A stretch of 52,611 nt of DNA from Eubacteriales Family XIII. Incertae Sedis bacterium (lineage in GTDB: Bacteria > Bacillota > Clostridia > Peptostreptococcales > Anaerovoracaceae): assembly GCA_031264295.1 (NCBI GenBank), contig JAISED010000021.1, positions 1 to 52,611 on the forward strand, written 5' to 3'. The position numbers and the translations under genes were made by a program. Below the pieces are notes generated by a model. That model ran no database searches. It was given only the letters and a program-made list of their open reading frames with translations, and was not told the DNA's origin. Position 1 is the stretch's first letter. Every line of letters starts with the position of its first letter. Below are positions 28,359 through 37,541 of this stretch, piece after piece.

Positions 28359-29666
28359 TTATGAAAATTCATCCGGCTGCCTTACTATTTCTGTAATCCT
28401 TACGCTGTAATTGTCGTCTACGACGACGACGTCACCCCTGGCAATCAATCTGCCGTTTGCGATTACATCTACCTGATCTCCGGCCTGTCTGTCTAGTTCT
28501 ACGATATTGCCTATCCCGAGATCGGCGATGTCTTTTATCTTGCGTTTAGTTCTTCCAAGCTCCACGCTGATCTGTATCGGCACCGCCATGACCAGATCCA
28601 GGTTGTCTTGATCATGCGCCGAGTCCCCGTTGTCAAAGGACTTAAACGCATATGCCGTTGTCGGAACCTTTCCCTGCTGCATCACGGGCTGCGGCTGTTG
28701 ATACCCTTGCTGATACCCCGGCGGCGCCTGTTGAAATGCCTGCGCCGCATACATCTGCTGTTCGGGCGGCTGATAGAACTGCTGCCCCGGCGGCTGATAT
28801 CCCTGCTGGTATCCGCCTTGCTGGTATCCCTGCTGCGGATACCCTTGCTGATACGGATCCTGCGCCTGTCCGCCCTGTCCCTGCGCAGCCTGCTGAGAGA
28901 CCGGCGGCGTTCCTTGTCCCGAAGGGGAGGCGAAGCCGTCCGGTTGCGCTCCCTGTCCCGAGGATGCAATGGCGCCCGCCGACGCTCCCTGCGCGGACGT
29001 TCCCGATGCTCCCTGCGCGGACGTTCCTTGCGCCGCGGTCGTCATGTCCTGAACCCCGCTGATGTCGTTAGCCCCGAAGGAGAGCGACACGATCTCCTTC
29101 GCCAGCTGCGGTTCCATAGCGCTCAGGAATTCGCTTTCCACCAGCCCCTCGATCTTCAGGTCGAACTTTATGCTTACAAGGTTTTCACCCTTGATCGAGA
29201 ACAGTTCTTTCACATTCTCTTCCAAAGCAGAGTTCATTATCTCGGGAGGCGATATATTGATACTCTTCCCGAGAAATGTGGCGAGAGCGCTGGCCGCCGA
29301 ACCCATCATCTGGTTCATTATTTCACATATAGCGCTTTCCCCTATCTCGTCAAGCTCTGTCATCTCTTCCGGATCGGCCGATAACAGATGCGCGACTATC
29401 TTGGCCACGTCAGTTTGCCTGAGCAGCAGAACATTGGCGCCGTCTATTCCCTCGATGTATTTAATGAGCACCCCAATCACAGGCTCGAGGAATGAGAAAT
29501 TGAAGTCTTTAACATCGATGAATTCGATCTGCGGAGTCGTGATGTTTACCTTCCTGTCGAGAATGGTAGACATCGCCGTAGCCGCGGATCCCATGCTGAT
29601 ATTCATCACTTCACCGATGGCGTCAAGTTCTATTTCATTCAATCTAAAATCTTCTGAATTCGCCAT
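28359..29666 (-). CDS. fliY: flagellar motor switch phosphatase FliY with prion-like Gln/Tyr/Gly/Pro linker
   Basis: Motor switch component that replaces FliN in Bacillota and dephosphorylates CheY-P. The CheC-like domain (about 10-200) keeps both active-site motifs (E19/N22 and E115/N118). The C-terminal SpoA/FliN domain spans about 361-428 (VPIQISVELGRTKRKIKDI). Between them lies a long low-complexity linker (211-332), first Ala/Gly/Ser/Gln, then a run of YQQG-type repeats (about 271-331: YQQGYPQQGYQQGGYQQGY). Such composition is typical of prion-like, phase-separating domains and is unusual in this family. At 435 residues it is about 55 longer than Bacillus FliY. It starts 1 nt behind fliM. 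Confidence 0.94.
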   Translation of the reverse strand: MANSEDFRLNEIELDAIGEVMNISMGSAATAMSTILDRKVNITTPQIEFIDVKDFNFSFLEPVIGVLIKYIEGIDGANVLLLRQTDVAKIVAHLLSADPEEMTELDEIGESAICEIMNQMMGSAASALATFLGKSINISPPEIMNSALEENVKELFSIKGENLVSIKFDLKIEGLVESEFLSAMEPQLAKEIVSLSFGANDISGVQDMTTAAQGTSAQGASGTSAQGASAGAIASSGQGAQPDGFASPSGQGTPPVSQQAAQGQGGQAQDPYQQGYPQQGYQQGGYQQGYQPPGQQFYQPPEQQMYAAQAFQQAPPGYQQGYQQPQPVMQQGKVPTTAYAFKSFDNGDSAHDQDNLDLVMAVPIQISVELGRTKRKIKDIADLGIGNIVELDRQAGDQVDVIANGRLIARGDVVVVDDNYSVRITEIVRQPDEFS

Positions 29667-29667
29667 G

Positions 29668-30708
29668 TTAAGAGTCCTTCCCCCCCTTTAAACATTCTTT
29701 TATAGCTATCGCGAGCTTTTTGTTATGCACACCCATCTCCCCCCTGAACCAAATTGATTCCTCAACAGTCAGTTCCACTAAAGAGTCTTCCATTTTATCC
29801 AGCTGTATAACATCACCTATCTCCAACTGTATGATGTCCTTGGCCGGTACCATTACGGTTCCGAGAATGCCTCGCATCTCCAGGTCAGTGTCATAGATAT
29901 TACCCATGATATTGCGCCTTCTCTGACCTTCCATTTCAAGGTTTTCTTTTCTGGCATTCTTTTTACTCTGCGCCGCCCGCATTTTAAAGATCATCTCAAG
30001 CGTTGACGCGGGAATACATATATTCATGCGGCCCTGTGTTTCATTGACCGTAATGCTCATCGCGACGATAACTACATTGTCGTCCGGGGAAATCCCCTGT
30101 AATATACGTGAATTTGTCTCAAGCTTTGTAAGCCTCGGCGACACTTCTATATAATCGAACCATACGTTTCTCATCAAGGCTACGATGGTTCGCATAAAAT
30201 GCTCAAGTATGGTCATCTCGATCTCGGTGTAATCCCTGTCTTCTTCAAGGGGTCTTCCGACTCCGCCCAGCAGCTTGTCCACTGTGCAGAAACCGATATC
30301 TTTCGCCACATCCAAGAACATGAAATTTTCTTCGTCATCCTCCCCGAGAACGGGAAAGTCTATTATACTGAGCAGCACTGAATCGGGAAGGGCGTTGTTG
30401 AACTCATAATATTTCTGCTCTTCAACCTCCAGCAACTCCACCAATGTGTATGTTTGCAGGGTTCCTGTGATCTGCGACGATACAATTCTGGCATAATTCT
30501 CATAAATGCCAAAGAGCAGTTTGAGCTGCTCACGCGTGAAGAGCTTAGGGCTGCGGAAGTCATATTCCTTTACCTTTTTATCGCTCTGCGCGTTCTTGCC
30601 GCTAACCTCAGCCGAATTATCGTCCGCCTCGACATTCACCGATTCGTCCTTATTTATCAGGCTGCTTAGCAAGCTGTCAATTTGACTTTGTGAAAGTATG
30701 TCCGCCAT
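29668..30708 (-). CDS. fliM: flagellar motor switch protein FliM
   Basis: Binds CheY-P and forms the middle of the C-ring. The N-terminal CheY-P-binding peptide is visible (ILSQSQIDSLLSSL), followed by an acidic linker, the CheC-like middle domain with LLGGVG near 145, and the C-terminal SpoA domain (VMVPAKDIIQLEIGDVIQLDK). 346 residues is typical. fliL, which usually precedes fliM, is absent: flbD lies 27 nt upstream instead. Confidence 0.97.
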   Translation of the reverse strand: MADILSQSQIDSLLSSLINKDESVNVEADDNSAEVSGKNAQSDKKVKEYDFRSPKLFTREQLKLLFGIYENYARIVSSQITGTLQTYTLVELLEVEEQKYYEFNNALPDSVLLSIIDFPVLGEDDEENFMFLDVAKDIGFCTVDKLLGGVGRPLEEDRDYTEIEMTILEHFMRTIVALMRNVWFDYIEVSPRLTKLETNSRILQGISPDDNVVIVAMSITVNETQGRMNICIPASTLEMIFKMRAAQSKKNARKENLEMEGQRRRNIMGNIYDTDLEMRGILGTVMVPAKDIIQLEIGDVIQLDKMEDSLVELTVEESIWFRGEMGVHNKKLAIAIKECLKGGKDS

Positions 30709-30735
30709 GCCGTCCCCCCGGTTCTCCTATTCCCC

Positions 30736-30930
30736 CTAGCGACTGTAAATGCTTCTTTTAAACGCTATCACCTTTGAAATCACTTCGCTTACGCTGTCTT
30801 CGACTACGTATCTGTTACCGTTTAAGAGCTTTATGGTTGTGTCCGGAAGCTCTTCAACGGTCTCTATGAGATCGCAGTTCAACATAAATGTTTCCTTCCT
30901 GTTCTTATTCAGCCTTGTGAGCTTTATCAT
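30736..30930 (-). CDS. flbD: flagellar protein FlbD/SwrD
   Basis: 64-residue protein of the FlbD family (MIKLTRLNKNRKETFMLNCDLIETVEELPDTTI), found next to flgE in Bacillota. In Bacillus the homologue SwrD raises motor power. AAGGATGA precedes the ATG. In many Clostridia motA-motB-fliL stand between this gene and fliM. Here fliM follows directly. Confidence 0.92.
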   Translation of the reverse strand: MIKLTRLNKNRKETFMLNCDLIETVEELPDTTIKLLNGNRYVVEDSVSEVISKVIAFKRSIYSR

Positions 30931-31024
30931 TTATTCATCCTTCCGTTTTGCGGCGGACGCGGCATTTAAGTCGTCTTCACACCGCCTCTGACTGCCGGGT
31001 GCAGATTACTCCCCGGCGGACGCG

Positions 31025-31050
31025 GCGTTTGAGCAGTTACACTCAAACGC
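31025..31050. repeat. perfect hairpin behind flgE (dispersed repeat family GCGTTTGAG, copy 3)
   Basis: GCGTTTGAG (31025-31033) and CTCAAACGC (31042-31050) are perfect 9-bp arms with an 8-nt loop, 17 nt behind the flgE stop. The core matches the elements at 5294 and 22329. It lacks a following U-run, so it may mark an RNA processing or partial termination point between hook and switch genes. Confidence 0.6.
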
Positions 31051-31067
31051 TTTAACCGCCGTCAGTT

Positions 31068-32591
31068 CTACCTCTTCATATTGATCAATTCCTGAAGCAT
31101 TTCGTCGGAAACTGTTACCATTCTTGTGTTCGCCTGAAAGCCTCTCTCTGTTATTATCATCTCGGTGAATTCCCTGGAAAGGTCAACATTCGACATTTCC
31201 AGTGAACCTGCACGGTAAGTGCCCGTCCCGGAGCGTCCCGGTATATACGCCTTGGGGTCGCCGGAGTTCAAGGTCGACACATAGTAGTTCTCTCCCTCTT
31301 GGCTGAGGCCGTCCGTATTCGGGAATGTAACCGTAGCGAGCTGTCCGAGCTTTTCCGGTATACTCGTCCCCGGTCCCACGACGCCGACTGCCATATCCTT
31401 CACTGTACCGTCCTGCAATGCCCCGAAGGTGGCGGGATCCACGCTGAATGTGATGTCGCCCATTGTGAAGGATTTCATACTGCTGTTCCATGTCACCGAA
31501 TTGAACACGACGTTTTGGCCGCTCTTCTGCGCGGCGTAACCGGTTACTGTCATAGCGGTGGCTATACCCGAACCCAGGGTAAGCGTCTGCTCGGAAAGGT
31601 TCGGATCTACCTGCAGCGCCGTTGCGCTGGCCGTCGTGGCCAGATTCACTGTCACACTGGCGCCCGTGCCCAGGCTGGCGTCGTTGAAGGTGACAGTACC
31701 CGGTACGGCGGGAATCGTCTGTGTCTCTGTGTATGCCGTACCGTCTTTATGCGTCCCCGAAAGTACGCAGGTATAGTCGCTTGCGTTCTTTGTGACCTTG
31801 AGCATGACCTTGTTGTTAAGATCCGGAGAGTTCGCGCCCGTTGAGAATGTTACGCCGCCTATGGGACCTGTCGCCCCCGAAGACGCCGGGTACTCCGCCG
31901 CGATGAATTCCGTCTCCGGCCCTCTGGTCACTGTGAGCACAACATCGCCCTGGTATAGGGAGTTGGACGTCACGGCCTGCGTCCCTGTCATCCACCCTGT
32001 ATTCGGGTTAGGGACAAATGTGGGCGGACCGGGTTTCAGCGCCGTTACCTCACCGTTAAGGCCGATCTCTATGCCTGTATATTCTATATTTGTATCCAGC
32101 TTGATCGGCACGAGATTCTGAATAGAAGCCTTGCCGTCCTGATCGAGAACCGGATTTTTTGTTGCTGAATCAAGCGGCAGTCCCAGCACCATATTGCCGT
32201 TCCTGTCCACCAGATTGCCTGCCATGTCTATGGTAAGCACTCCCGATCTCGTATATCTCGCGCCGCCGTCCGCTGTCTTAACAGCCAGGAAGCCGTCGCC
32301 GTTGAGGTATACGTCGAGGGGTCTGCTTGTGGTAGCCGAACCCGCCCTTGTATGTATTACGTCTATGCTCGCGACACGCGCGCCGTAACCCAGCTGTGAC
32401 GGGTTTGTGCCTCCCACCGTCGCCGCCGGCGCCGAGGCCGCTCTCTGCGTATTATAGAAAACATCCGAAAATGTCGCTCTGTTTGACTTATAGCCATATG
32501 TGTTTACATTCGCTATGTTATTGCCTATCACATCCATCTTTGTCTGGTGCGCCTGCAAGCCAGAAACGGCTGAATACATTGATCCTATCAT
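31068..32591 (-). CDS. flgE: flagellar hook protein FlgE
   Basis: 507-residue hook subunit. N-terminal rod/hook signature SAVSGLQAHQTKMDVIGNNIANVNTYGYKSNR, FlgE/F/G domain with NGDGFLAVKTADGG, a long Thr/Ser/Gly-rich variable middle (about 200-400) and the C-terminal SNVDLSREFTEMIITERGFQANTRMVTVSDEML. Longer than Bacillus FlgE (about 264) because of the variable surface domain, as usual in Clostridia. The ribosome-binding site (GAGAAGG) is spaced rather far from the ATG. Confidence 0.96.
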   Translation of the reverse strand: MIGSMYSAVSGLQAHQTKMDVIGNNIANVNTYGYKSNRATFSDVFYNTQRAASAPAATVGGTNPSQLGYGARVASIDVIHTRAGSATTSRPLDVYLNGDGFLAVKTADGGARYTRSGVLTIDMAGNLVDRNGNMVLGLPLDSATKNPVLDQDGKASIQNLVPIKLDTNIEYTGIEIGLNGEVTALKPGPPTFVPNPNTGWMTGTQAVTSNSLYQGDVVLTVTRGPETEFIAAEYPASSGATGPIGGVTFSTGANSPDLNNKVMLKVTKNASDYTCVLSGTHKDGTAYTETQTIPAVPGTVTFNDASLGTGASVTVNLATTASATALQVDPNLSEQTLTLGSGIATAMTVTGYAAQKSGQNVVFNSVTWNSSMKSFTMGDITFSVDPATFGALQDGTVKDMAVGVVGPGTSIPEKLGQLATVTFPNTDGLSQEGENYYVSTLNSGDPKAYIPGRSGTGTYRAGSLEMSNVDLSREFTEMIITERGFQANTRMVTVSDEMLQELINMKR

Positions 32592-32691
32592 ATATTTTAT
32601 TTACCTTCTCTTTCCCAATGCGGTATATACTCTATTTCAGCGGATCCGTCTGTCGTTCGGGATCCGCGGCAGCCCCCTTCATGAGGTCCGG

Positions 32692-33102
32692 CTACAAAAA
32701 TACCGCTCCTTCGATGTTTGTAAAAATATTGCCTGTCATCTCGTTCTTATCTACTACTGTTACGACGGTCTTACTGCTCGCGTTGACTATGAAGACCGAG
32801 TCGTTCATAACAATGAGGGCGTCCTTTATGCCCTTTTCACCGGCCTTGTCGCACGCGTCGCTGAGTTTGCTTAAATCGCTTTCCCCTATTTCTATGTTTC
32901 TGCCTCGTACACGCATGTCGGCGTGCTTGGAGAAAGAGAGCTTTTTTTCCAGGCTGCGATCTAAGAGTTCCCTGAATGACGTTTCTGTTACGGCTTTATC
33001 GCGTTCGCGTCCGCCGCCCGGCGACGCCTGTCTCAGTCTGTCAACCTGCCTTGCTATATCGTTTGACAGGTTATACTTGTTGTCTATCATTTGTCCGGAC
33101 AT
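32692..33102 (-). CDS. flagellar operon protein, TIGR02530 type
   Basis: 136-residue protein of the conserved but uncharacterised family found between flgD and flgE in Clostridia and Bacilli. The characteristic C-terminal end VDKNEMTGNIFTNIEGAVFL and the FSKHADMRVRGRNIEI segment are present. Its ATG shares one base with the flgD stop (TAATG at 33102), so the two are coupled. Role unknown; a hook-assembly or hook-length function is plausible from position. Confidence 0.85.
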   Translation of the reverse strand: MSGQMIDNKYNLSNDIARQVDRLRQASPGGGRERDKAVTETSFRELLDRSLEKKLSFSKHADMRVRGRNIEIGESDLSKLSDACDKAGEKGIKDALIVMNDSVFIVNASSKTVVTVVDKNEMTGNIFTNIEGAVFL

Positions 33103-33947
33103 TATCTTTCACCCTCAGTCGTTGCAGTTGCCACACCGCCGGTTTTGGCTTCCGCCCCCGCCGCACTTCCTGCCGCCGCTTCAGCCGCTGTTGTACTTCC
33201 TGCCGCAGCTTTCTCCGCAGTTGTTGCGCCGCCGGTCGCTGCTTCCGCCCCCGCCGCACTTCCGCCGCCGGTTGTGGCTTCAGCCGTCGTTGTCTGGCTC
33301 GCTGTGGCTTCAGCCGTCGTCGTCTGGCTCACCACGGTGGCCGTCGTCTTCAGGCTGCTTATCTCCCGAGCCGGGAAGCTCTTATCGCCTACTGTAGCGT
33401 AGACCTCCTCGTCAACCATCTGCAGGCCTGTTATTACGCCTTCTATTACCTCGAAGTTGCCTGAATCATCCTTATGCATCGCATATGCCGTCTTGCCTAT
33501 CAAGTCGGATTGCGCCAGCAATGGATTTGCGTCTTGGGTCTGCATATCGTTTACTGTCATCACATTGCTCAGGGAATACGGACTGCCTCCAACCACTACT
33601 TCGGCGCTTCCGTTATAGAGGTTCACGCTGTCCACCATACCCGTCTTGCTGCCCATCTGACCGTCCGCGCCTAAAAACGCTACCGTTACCTGCTTCCCTA
33701 TCAGTGATGTGCTGTACGACACACTGGACAGCTCAGACATGTCCATCAATGCGTTGACCATCGAAAACTGCGCCATTTGGTTCATAAACTGCGTGTTGTC
33801 CATAGGCGAAAACATATCCTGGTTTTGCAGCTGCGCGACCATGAGCTGGAAGAAATCGTCCATCGAAAGGTCGCTGTTATTCTTCTTCTGCGCCGCTTCT
33901 GTTACCGCGTTTGATTTAATAAAATCACTTACTCCATCTACTGCCAT
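33102..33947 (-). CDS. flgD: flagellar hook-capping protein FlgD with Thr/Ala-rich tail
   Basis: Scaffold for hook assembly. The N-terminal FlgD core is clear (MDDFFQLMVAQLQNQDMFSPMDNTQFMNQMAQFSMV), followed by a beta domain to about residue 200. The last 75 residues are Thr/Ala/Gly/Glu low complexity with repeats (TTTAEAT, GSAAGAEA). This is longer than usual and resembles tails on trigger factor and other products here. Confidence 0.93.
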   Translation of the reverse strand: MAVDGVSDFIKSNAVTEAAQKKNNSDLSMDDFFQLMVAQLQNQDMFSPMDNTQFMNQMAQFSMVNALMDMSELSSVSYSTSLIGKQVTVAFLGADGQMGSKTGMVDSVNLYNGSAEVVVGGSPYSLSNVMTVNDMQTQDANPLLAQSDLIGKTAYAMHKDDSGNFEVIEGVITGLQMVDEEVYATVGDKSFPAREISSLKTTATVVSQTTTAEATASQTTTAEATTGGGSAAGAEAATGGATTAEKAAAGSTTAAEAAAGSAAGAEAKTGGVATATTEGER

Positions 33948-33982
33948 CTACTGCTATCCCCTTACTCCCGTCGCCGGGTTTT

Positions 33983-35533
33983 CTACGCCGTCAGATCCAG
34001 TCTGCCTCTCGCAGGCGCGGCTGCTGCCCGCTGCTGTCCCGTCTGGTCTTCCGCCGTCTGCACTGTCACACGCGCTTCACCGCCGCGGCTTCCGTCCGCT
34101 TTTCCGCCTTCATGACCCCGCCCGTCAGCGAAATTCATGAAGAACTGCTCGTTCTGCCTGTAGAGGCTGCCGTCGTGCTGATGATCCGCCCCTGCCTGCG
34201 CTCCCGCAACATGGATGTTCTCCACCTGCACGCTGCCCAGTCCCAGCGCCGCGATCAGCTTGTCCGTCTGACCCGCCAGCAACTGCTGGGTTTTAACACT
34301 CTCGGCGAGAATGTCTATGATGAGCTTGCCGTCCGACATCTTCATGCTTACATCGATCCTGCCCAATTCCGCCGGTTCCAGGCTCATGGAAAAGGTCTGT
34401 GTCCCTTTGCCCGTCAAACGGGAAAGTATTTCCTGCCCGATCCGGCTGTACGCTTCGCTCTGACTCGGCGCCTCTGCGGATTTCAACTGTCCGCCTTCTT
34501 GCACGCGTTCGCCGTTTGCGGCTGCGGATACTTCCGCCGCTTGCGCGATCTCTGCGCTGCCTCTGTCAAGGTTCAACGCCTTGGCCGACTCTTCCGCGAA
34601 ATCGCCGCGGTTTTCGCCGCCCGTGTATGCGCCGCCGTTCGTATTCGCCTGTCCTGCGTCCTCGTAGCCGATCCGCTTTGTTCCGGCGGTCTCATGGCTT
34701 ACGCCGCTGTCAGCCCGGGTCTCGTCTGTCTGTATCTGTCCCGCCGCCGCGCCGCCGTCTGCCGAACTTGCCGCGTTCGCCGCCTTAGCGGCTTCTTCGC
34801 CGGGCACGCCCGTTTCAAGCGTCCCGCCGTCTGCGGAGCCGTTTGCGAGCTTGGCTGCGTTCTCATCATCTGCCGCAGTTCTTATAAACGCGCCGACGTT
34901 CTGTTGCTCCGCCGTACTTCCTCCGGCGTCCGCCGGAACCGCCGCCTCGGAAGCTGTATCGCGTCCTCCGTCTGCCTGAACCTTAAATGGATCTGTCTCC
35001 GCCTCTGCAGGTCTTCCTGTCAACTGACCCGCAGCAGCGGCCTCACTGTTCGGAAGAACCGCGCCCGCAATGCTTACCGCGCTCTCTTCTGCGCCTGCCT
35101 CACTGTTCGCCGCGTCTGACACGAGCGCCGGTGTCAGCCCCTCCGTCATCCGCAGTATGGCCTGCATATCGGCCGCGCCCGCGATATCCGAGATGATCAT
35201 AAGACCCGCGTCATTTCCCGCTGCTCCTTCCGCACCCGAACTTTCACCTAATCCCGCGTCCGTCCAAGCTTCACCCGCAGCGTCTGTGGCGCCCGAGGCG
35301 TCCCCGCTGCGGCTTTCATTCAAGCCCGCGTCCGCCTGCGTCTCATTCGCAGCGCCCGCAGCGGCGTCTTTGCCGACTGCTTCCGCAGCCGCAGCTTTCC
35401 CCGCTGTTCTCGCGTCCGCCATCAGACTTTTGAAGAAATCTCCGTTCGCCTGAGCGCTCAGGTTCCCTCGTCCGCCGGTCGCGGCTTCGTACTCACTACG
35501 GCTTTGTACACTATAACTTGCATTAAATTCCAA
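33983..35533 (-). CDS. fliK: flagellar hook-length control protein FliK
   Basis: The C-terminal Flg_hook domain is recognisable at about 375-455 (TFSMSLEPAELGRIDVSMKM...ILAESVKTQQLLAGQTDKLIAALG). The preceding 370 residues are Ala/Gly/Asp/Glu/Ser-rich low complexity, consistent with the disordered molecular-ruler part of FliK. The start is TTG at 35533 with GAGGGGGTGATAG upstream. 516 residues. It lies between fliJ and flgD, the standard place. Confidence 0.92.
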   Translation of the reverse strand: MEFNASYSVQSRSEYEAATGGRGNLSAQANGDFFKSLMADARTAGKAAAAEAVGKDAAAGAANETQADAGLNESRSGDASGATDAAGEAWTDAGLGESSGAEGAAGNDAGLMIISDIAGAADMQAILRMTEGLTPALVSDAANSEAGAEESAVSIAGAVLPNSEAAAAGQLTGRPAEAETDPFKVQADGGRDTASEAAVPADAGGSTAEQQNVGAFIRTAADDENAAKLANGSADGGTLETGVPGEEAAKAANAASSADGGAAAGQIQTDETRADSGVSHETAGTKRIGYEDAGQANTNGGAYTGGENRGDFAEESAKALNLDRGSAEIAQAAEVSAAANGERVQEGGQLKSAEAPSQSEAYSRIGQEILSRLTGKGTQTFSMSLEPAELGRIDVSMKMSDGKLIIDILAESVKTQQLLAGQTDKLIAALGLGSVQVENIHVAGAQAGADHQHDGSLYRQNEQFFMNFADGRGHEGGKADGSRGGEARVTVQTAEDQTGQQRAAAAPARGRLDLTA

Positions 35534-35652
35534 CTTCTATCACCCCCTCTCTTTTGATATTTTTGCGCCAAGCGGCTTCTGCCGCCGCTCTCGAATCAGC
35601 CGGCGCCGCGTTTACCGCGTCCGCCCGCGCCCCGGTATTTAGAAGAAATCTT

Positions 35653-36111
35653 CTAATGACGAGCAGCGCTCATCACCCTGACTGTATTCACGTATTCGTC
35701 TATCATCAGTTCCTCGGCCTTTATGATCTCCTTCTTATAGCCGGCCAATTTCGACTCCTTCATGACTTCCAGCGATTTCGTTTCTAACCTCAGTTTTTTT
35801 ATAAGCTCTATCTGCTTCTCGATCTGTCCGGTAAGGTGCGCCGCTACCGTTTTCAGATCCCTGATCTCTTCCTTCAATGATGCGTCATACCTGAAGAATA
35901 TCTGATAGTCCACCGGCTTGACGCCCTCTTCACTGTCGCCCTTCTCGCGCATCTCGGCGGCGGCTCTATCCCGCTCCGCCCTCAGTTTTCCTATTGCGGC
36001 GTTTACCTTGTTCATCTCCTCATTCAGCGCCGCGAGTGTCATCAGTTCGTTGTCCAACAATTGATCCTTGTAATCCAGTAACTTGTCCAATTTGAATTTA
36101 AATTTCTTCAT
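35653..36111 (-). CDS. fliJ: flagellar export chaperone FliJ
   Basis: 152-residue, almost entirely coiled-coil protein (FKFKLDKLLDYKDQLLDNELMTLAALNEEMNKV onward) downstream of fliI. This is the typical FliJ stalk that sits in the FliI hexamer. AAGGG lies immediately before the ATG. Confidence 0.9.
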   Translation of the reverse strand: MKKFKFKLDKLLDYKDQLLDNELMTLAALNEEMNKVNAAIGKLRAERDRAAAEMREKGDSEEGVKPVDYQIFFRYDASLKEEIRDLKTVAAHLTGQIEKQIELIKKLRLETKSLEVMKESKLAGYKKEIIKAEELMIDEYVNTVRVMSAARH

Positions 36112-36148
36112 CCCTTAATAATCCCCCATACTCAGCGGTCTACGCGGT

Positions 36149-37459
36149 TTAGCCCGCTACCGCCGCTTTCATCATCTCTATGCTGTCGCTGTAATCCAGC
36201 TTCTCGCCTACTTTCTGCTTCAAAAAAGCGTCAATACTTTGATTTTTCTTTATTGCCTCGTCCAGAGCGGGATTGGTTCCGCTCTTGTACGCCCCTATGC
36301 TCACAAGGTCGTAATTCGATTCATAGACCGCCATCAGATTGCGCATTGCCGCCGCTGCGGCCATCTGCTCATCAGACACTATGTCGTTCATGAGCCGGCT
36401 CACACTCCCCAGCACGTCTATCGCGGGATAGTGGTTTCTCGCCGCAATGGATCTCGACAGGATTATATGACCGTCTATGATCCCTCTGACCGTGTCGGAA
36501 ATCGGCTCGTTCACATCGTCGCCTTCCACCAGCACTGTGTATATCCCCGTAATGGAACCATTTTCAAAATTTCCAGTTCTTTCCAGTAACTTCGGCATCA
36601 TCGAATATATCGAAGGGGTATACCCTCTCGCCACCGGCGGTTCGCCCGTCGCGAGCCCTATTTCCCTCTGCGCCATCGCGAATCTGGTCAGCGAATCCAT
36701 CATGAGCAACACATCTTTACCTTTGTCCTTAAAGTATTCCGCTATCGCTGTGGCCGCTTGGGCGCATCTCAGCCTCTGCATAGGCGGCTGATCCGACGTC
36801 GCTACAACAAGTACAGTCCGCGCAAGCCCTTCGTCTCCAAGATCCTTTTCAAGGAACTCGCGCACTTCCCTTCCTCTCTCGCCTACAAGCCCGATGACAT
36901 TGATGTCGGCTTTCACATTCCTCGCTATCATTCCTAAAAGGGTGCTCTTGCCGACCCCCGACCCGGAGAATATCCCTATTCTCTGACCCTTGCCTATGGT
37001 CAAAAGCCCGTCAACGGCCTTTATCCCGAATTCAAGGACGTCGTGTATCCTCGGCCTTGCCAGTGGATTTGATATTATACTTTGTATCTCATACTCTTCC
37101 TCACTTTCTATGGGCGGACCGCCGTCTATCGGTAATCCCATCGCGTTCACCACTCGGCCTTTGAGTTCCGCCGATACGCCGATCTTCAGGGAGGAATGGG
37201 TGCTTTCGACGAGATTGCCGCCGCTTATGCCGCCCGGTTCTTCGTATGGCATCAACAGAACCTTGCTGCCCCTAAAGCCCACTACCTCAGCGCTGATGAA
37301 ATCTGCAAGACTCCTGTTTCCGTATATCTTGCACAGATCGCCTATCTTACATTCGGGTCCGTTCGATTCTATCATCATGCCTATGACCTGATTGATCTTC
37401 CCGAACTTCCTGCCCGTATCCGCGTTCCTTATAAGTCTGATGTACCTTCCGGCGTCCAT
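36149..37459 (-). CDS. fliI: flagellum-specific ATPase FliI
   Basis: 436-residue F1-beta-like export ATPase with Walker A FSGSGVGKS at 164-172, the arginine-containing ERGREVREF segment, and Walker B LLMMDSLTRFA. AAGGGG precedes the ATG. Between fliH and fliJ. Confidence 0.97.
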   Translation of the reverse strand: MDAGRYIRLIRNADTGRKFGKINQVIGMMIESNGPECKIGDLCKIYGNRSLADFISAEVVGFRGSKVLLMPYEEPGGISGGNLVESTHSSLKIGVSAELKGRVVNAMGLPIDGGPPIESEEEYEIQSIISNPLARPRIHDVLEFGIKAVDGLLTIGKGQRIGIFSGSGVGKSTLLGMIARNVKADINVIGLVGERGREVREFLEKDLGDEGLARTVLVVATSDQPPMQRLRCAQAATAIAEYFKDKGKDVLLMMDSLTRFAMAQREIGLATGEPPVARGYTPSIYSMMPKLLERTGNFENGSITGIYTVLVEGDDVNEPISDTVRGIIDGHIILSRSIAARNHYPAIDVLGSVSRLMNDIVSDEQMAAAAAMRNLMAVYESNYDLVSIGAYKSGTNPALDEAIKKNQSIDAFLKQKVGEKLDYSDSIEMMKAAVAG

Positions 37460-37541
37460 TTAAACCCCTTCTTTAACTTCCGTCGAAACCTCGTCCGCGT
37501 TTTCATCTGTAACTATCCGCGTCCGTTTATAAACTCCTTCT

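Noticed and set aside
32348..33397. 349-codon plus-strand frame opposite flgE/flgD
   Set aside because: Antisense to flgE, the TIGR02530 gene and flgD, low complexity, no ribosome-binding site.
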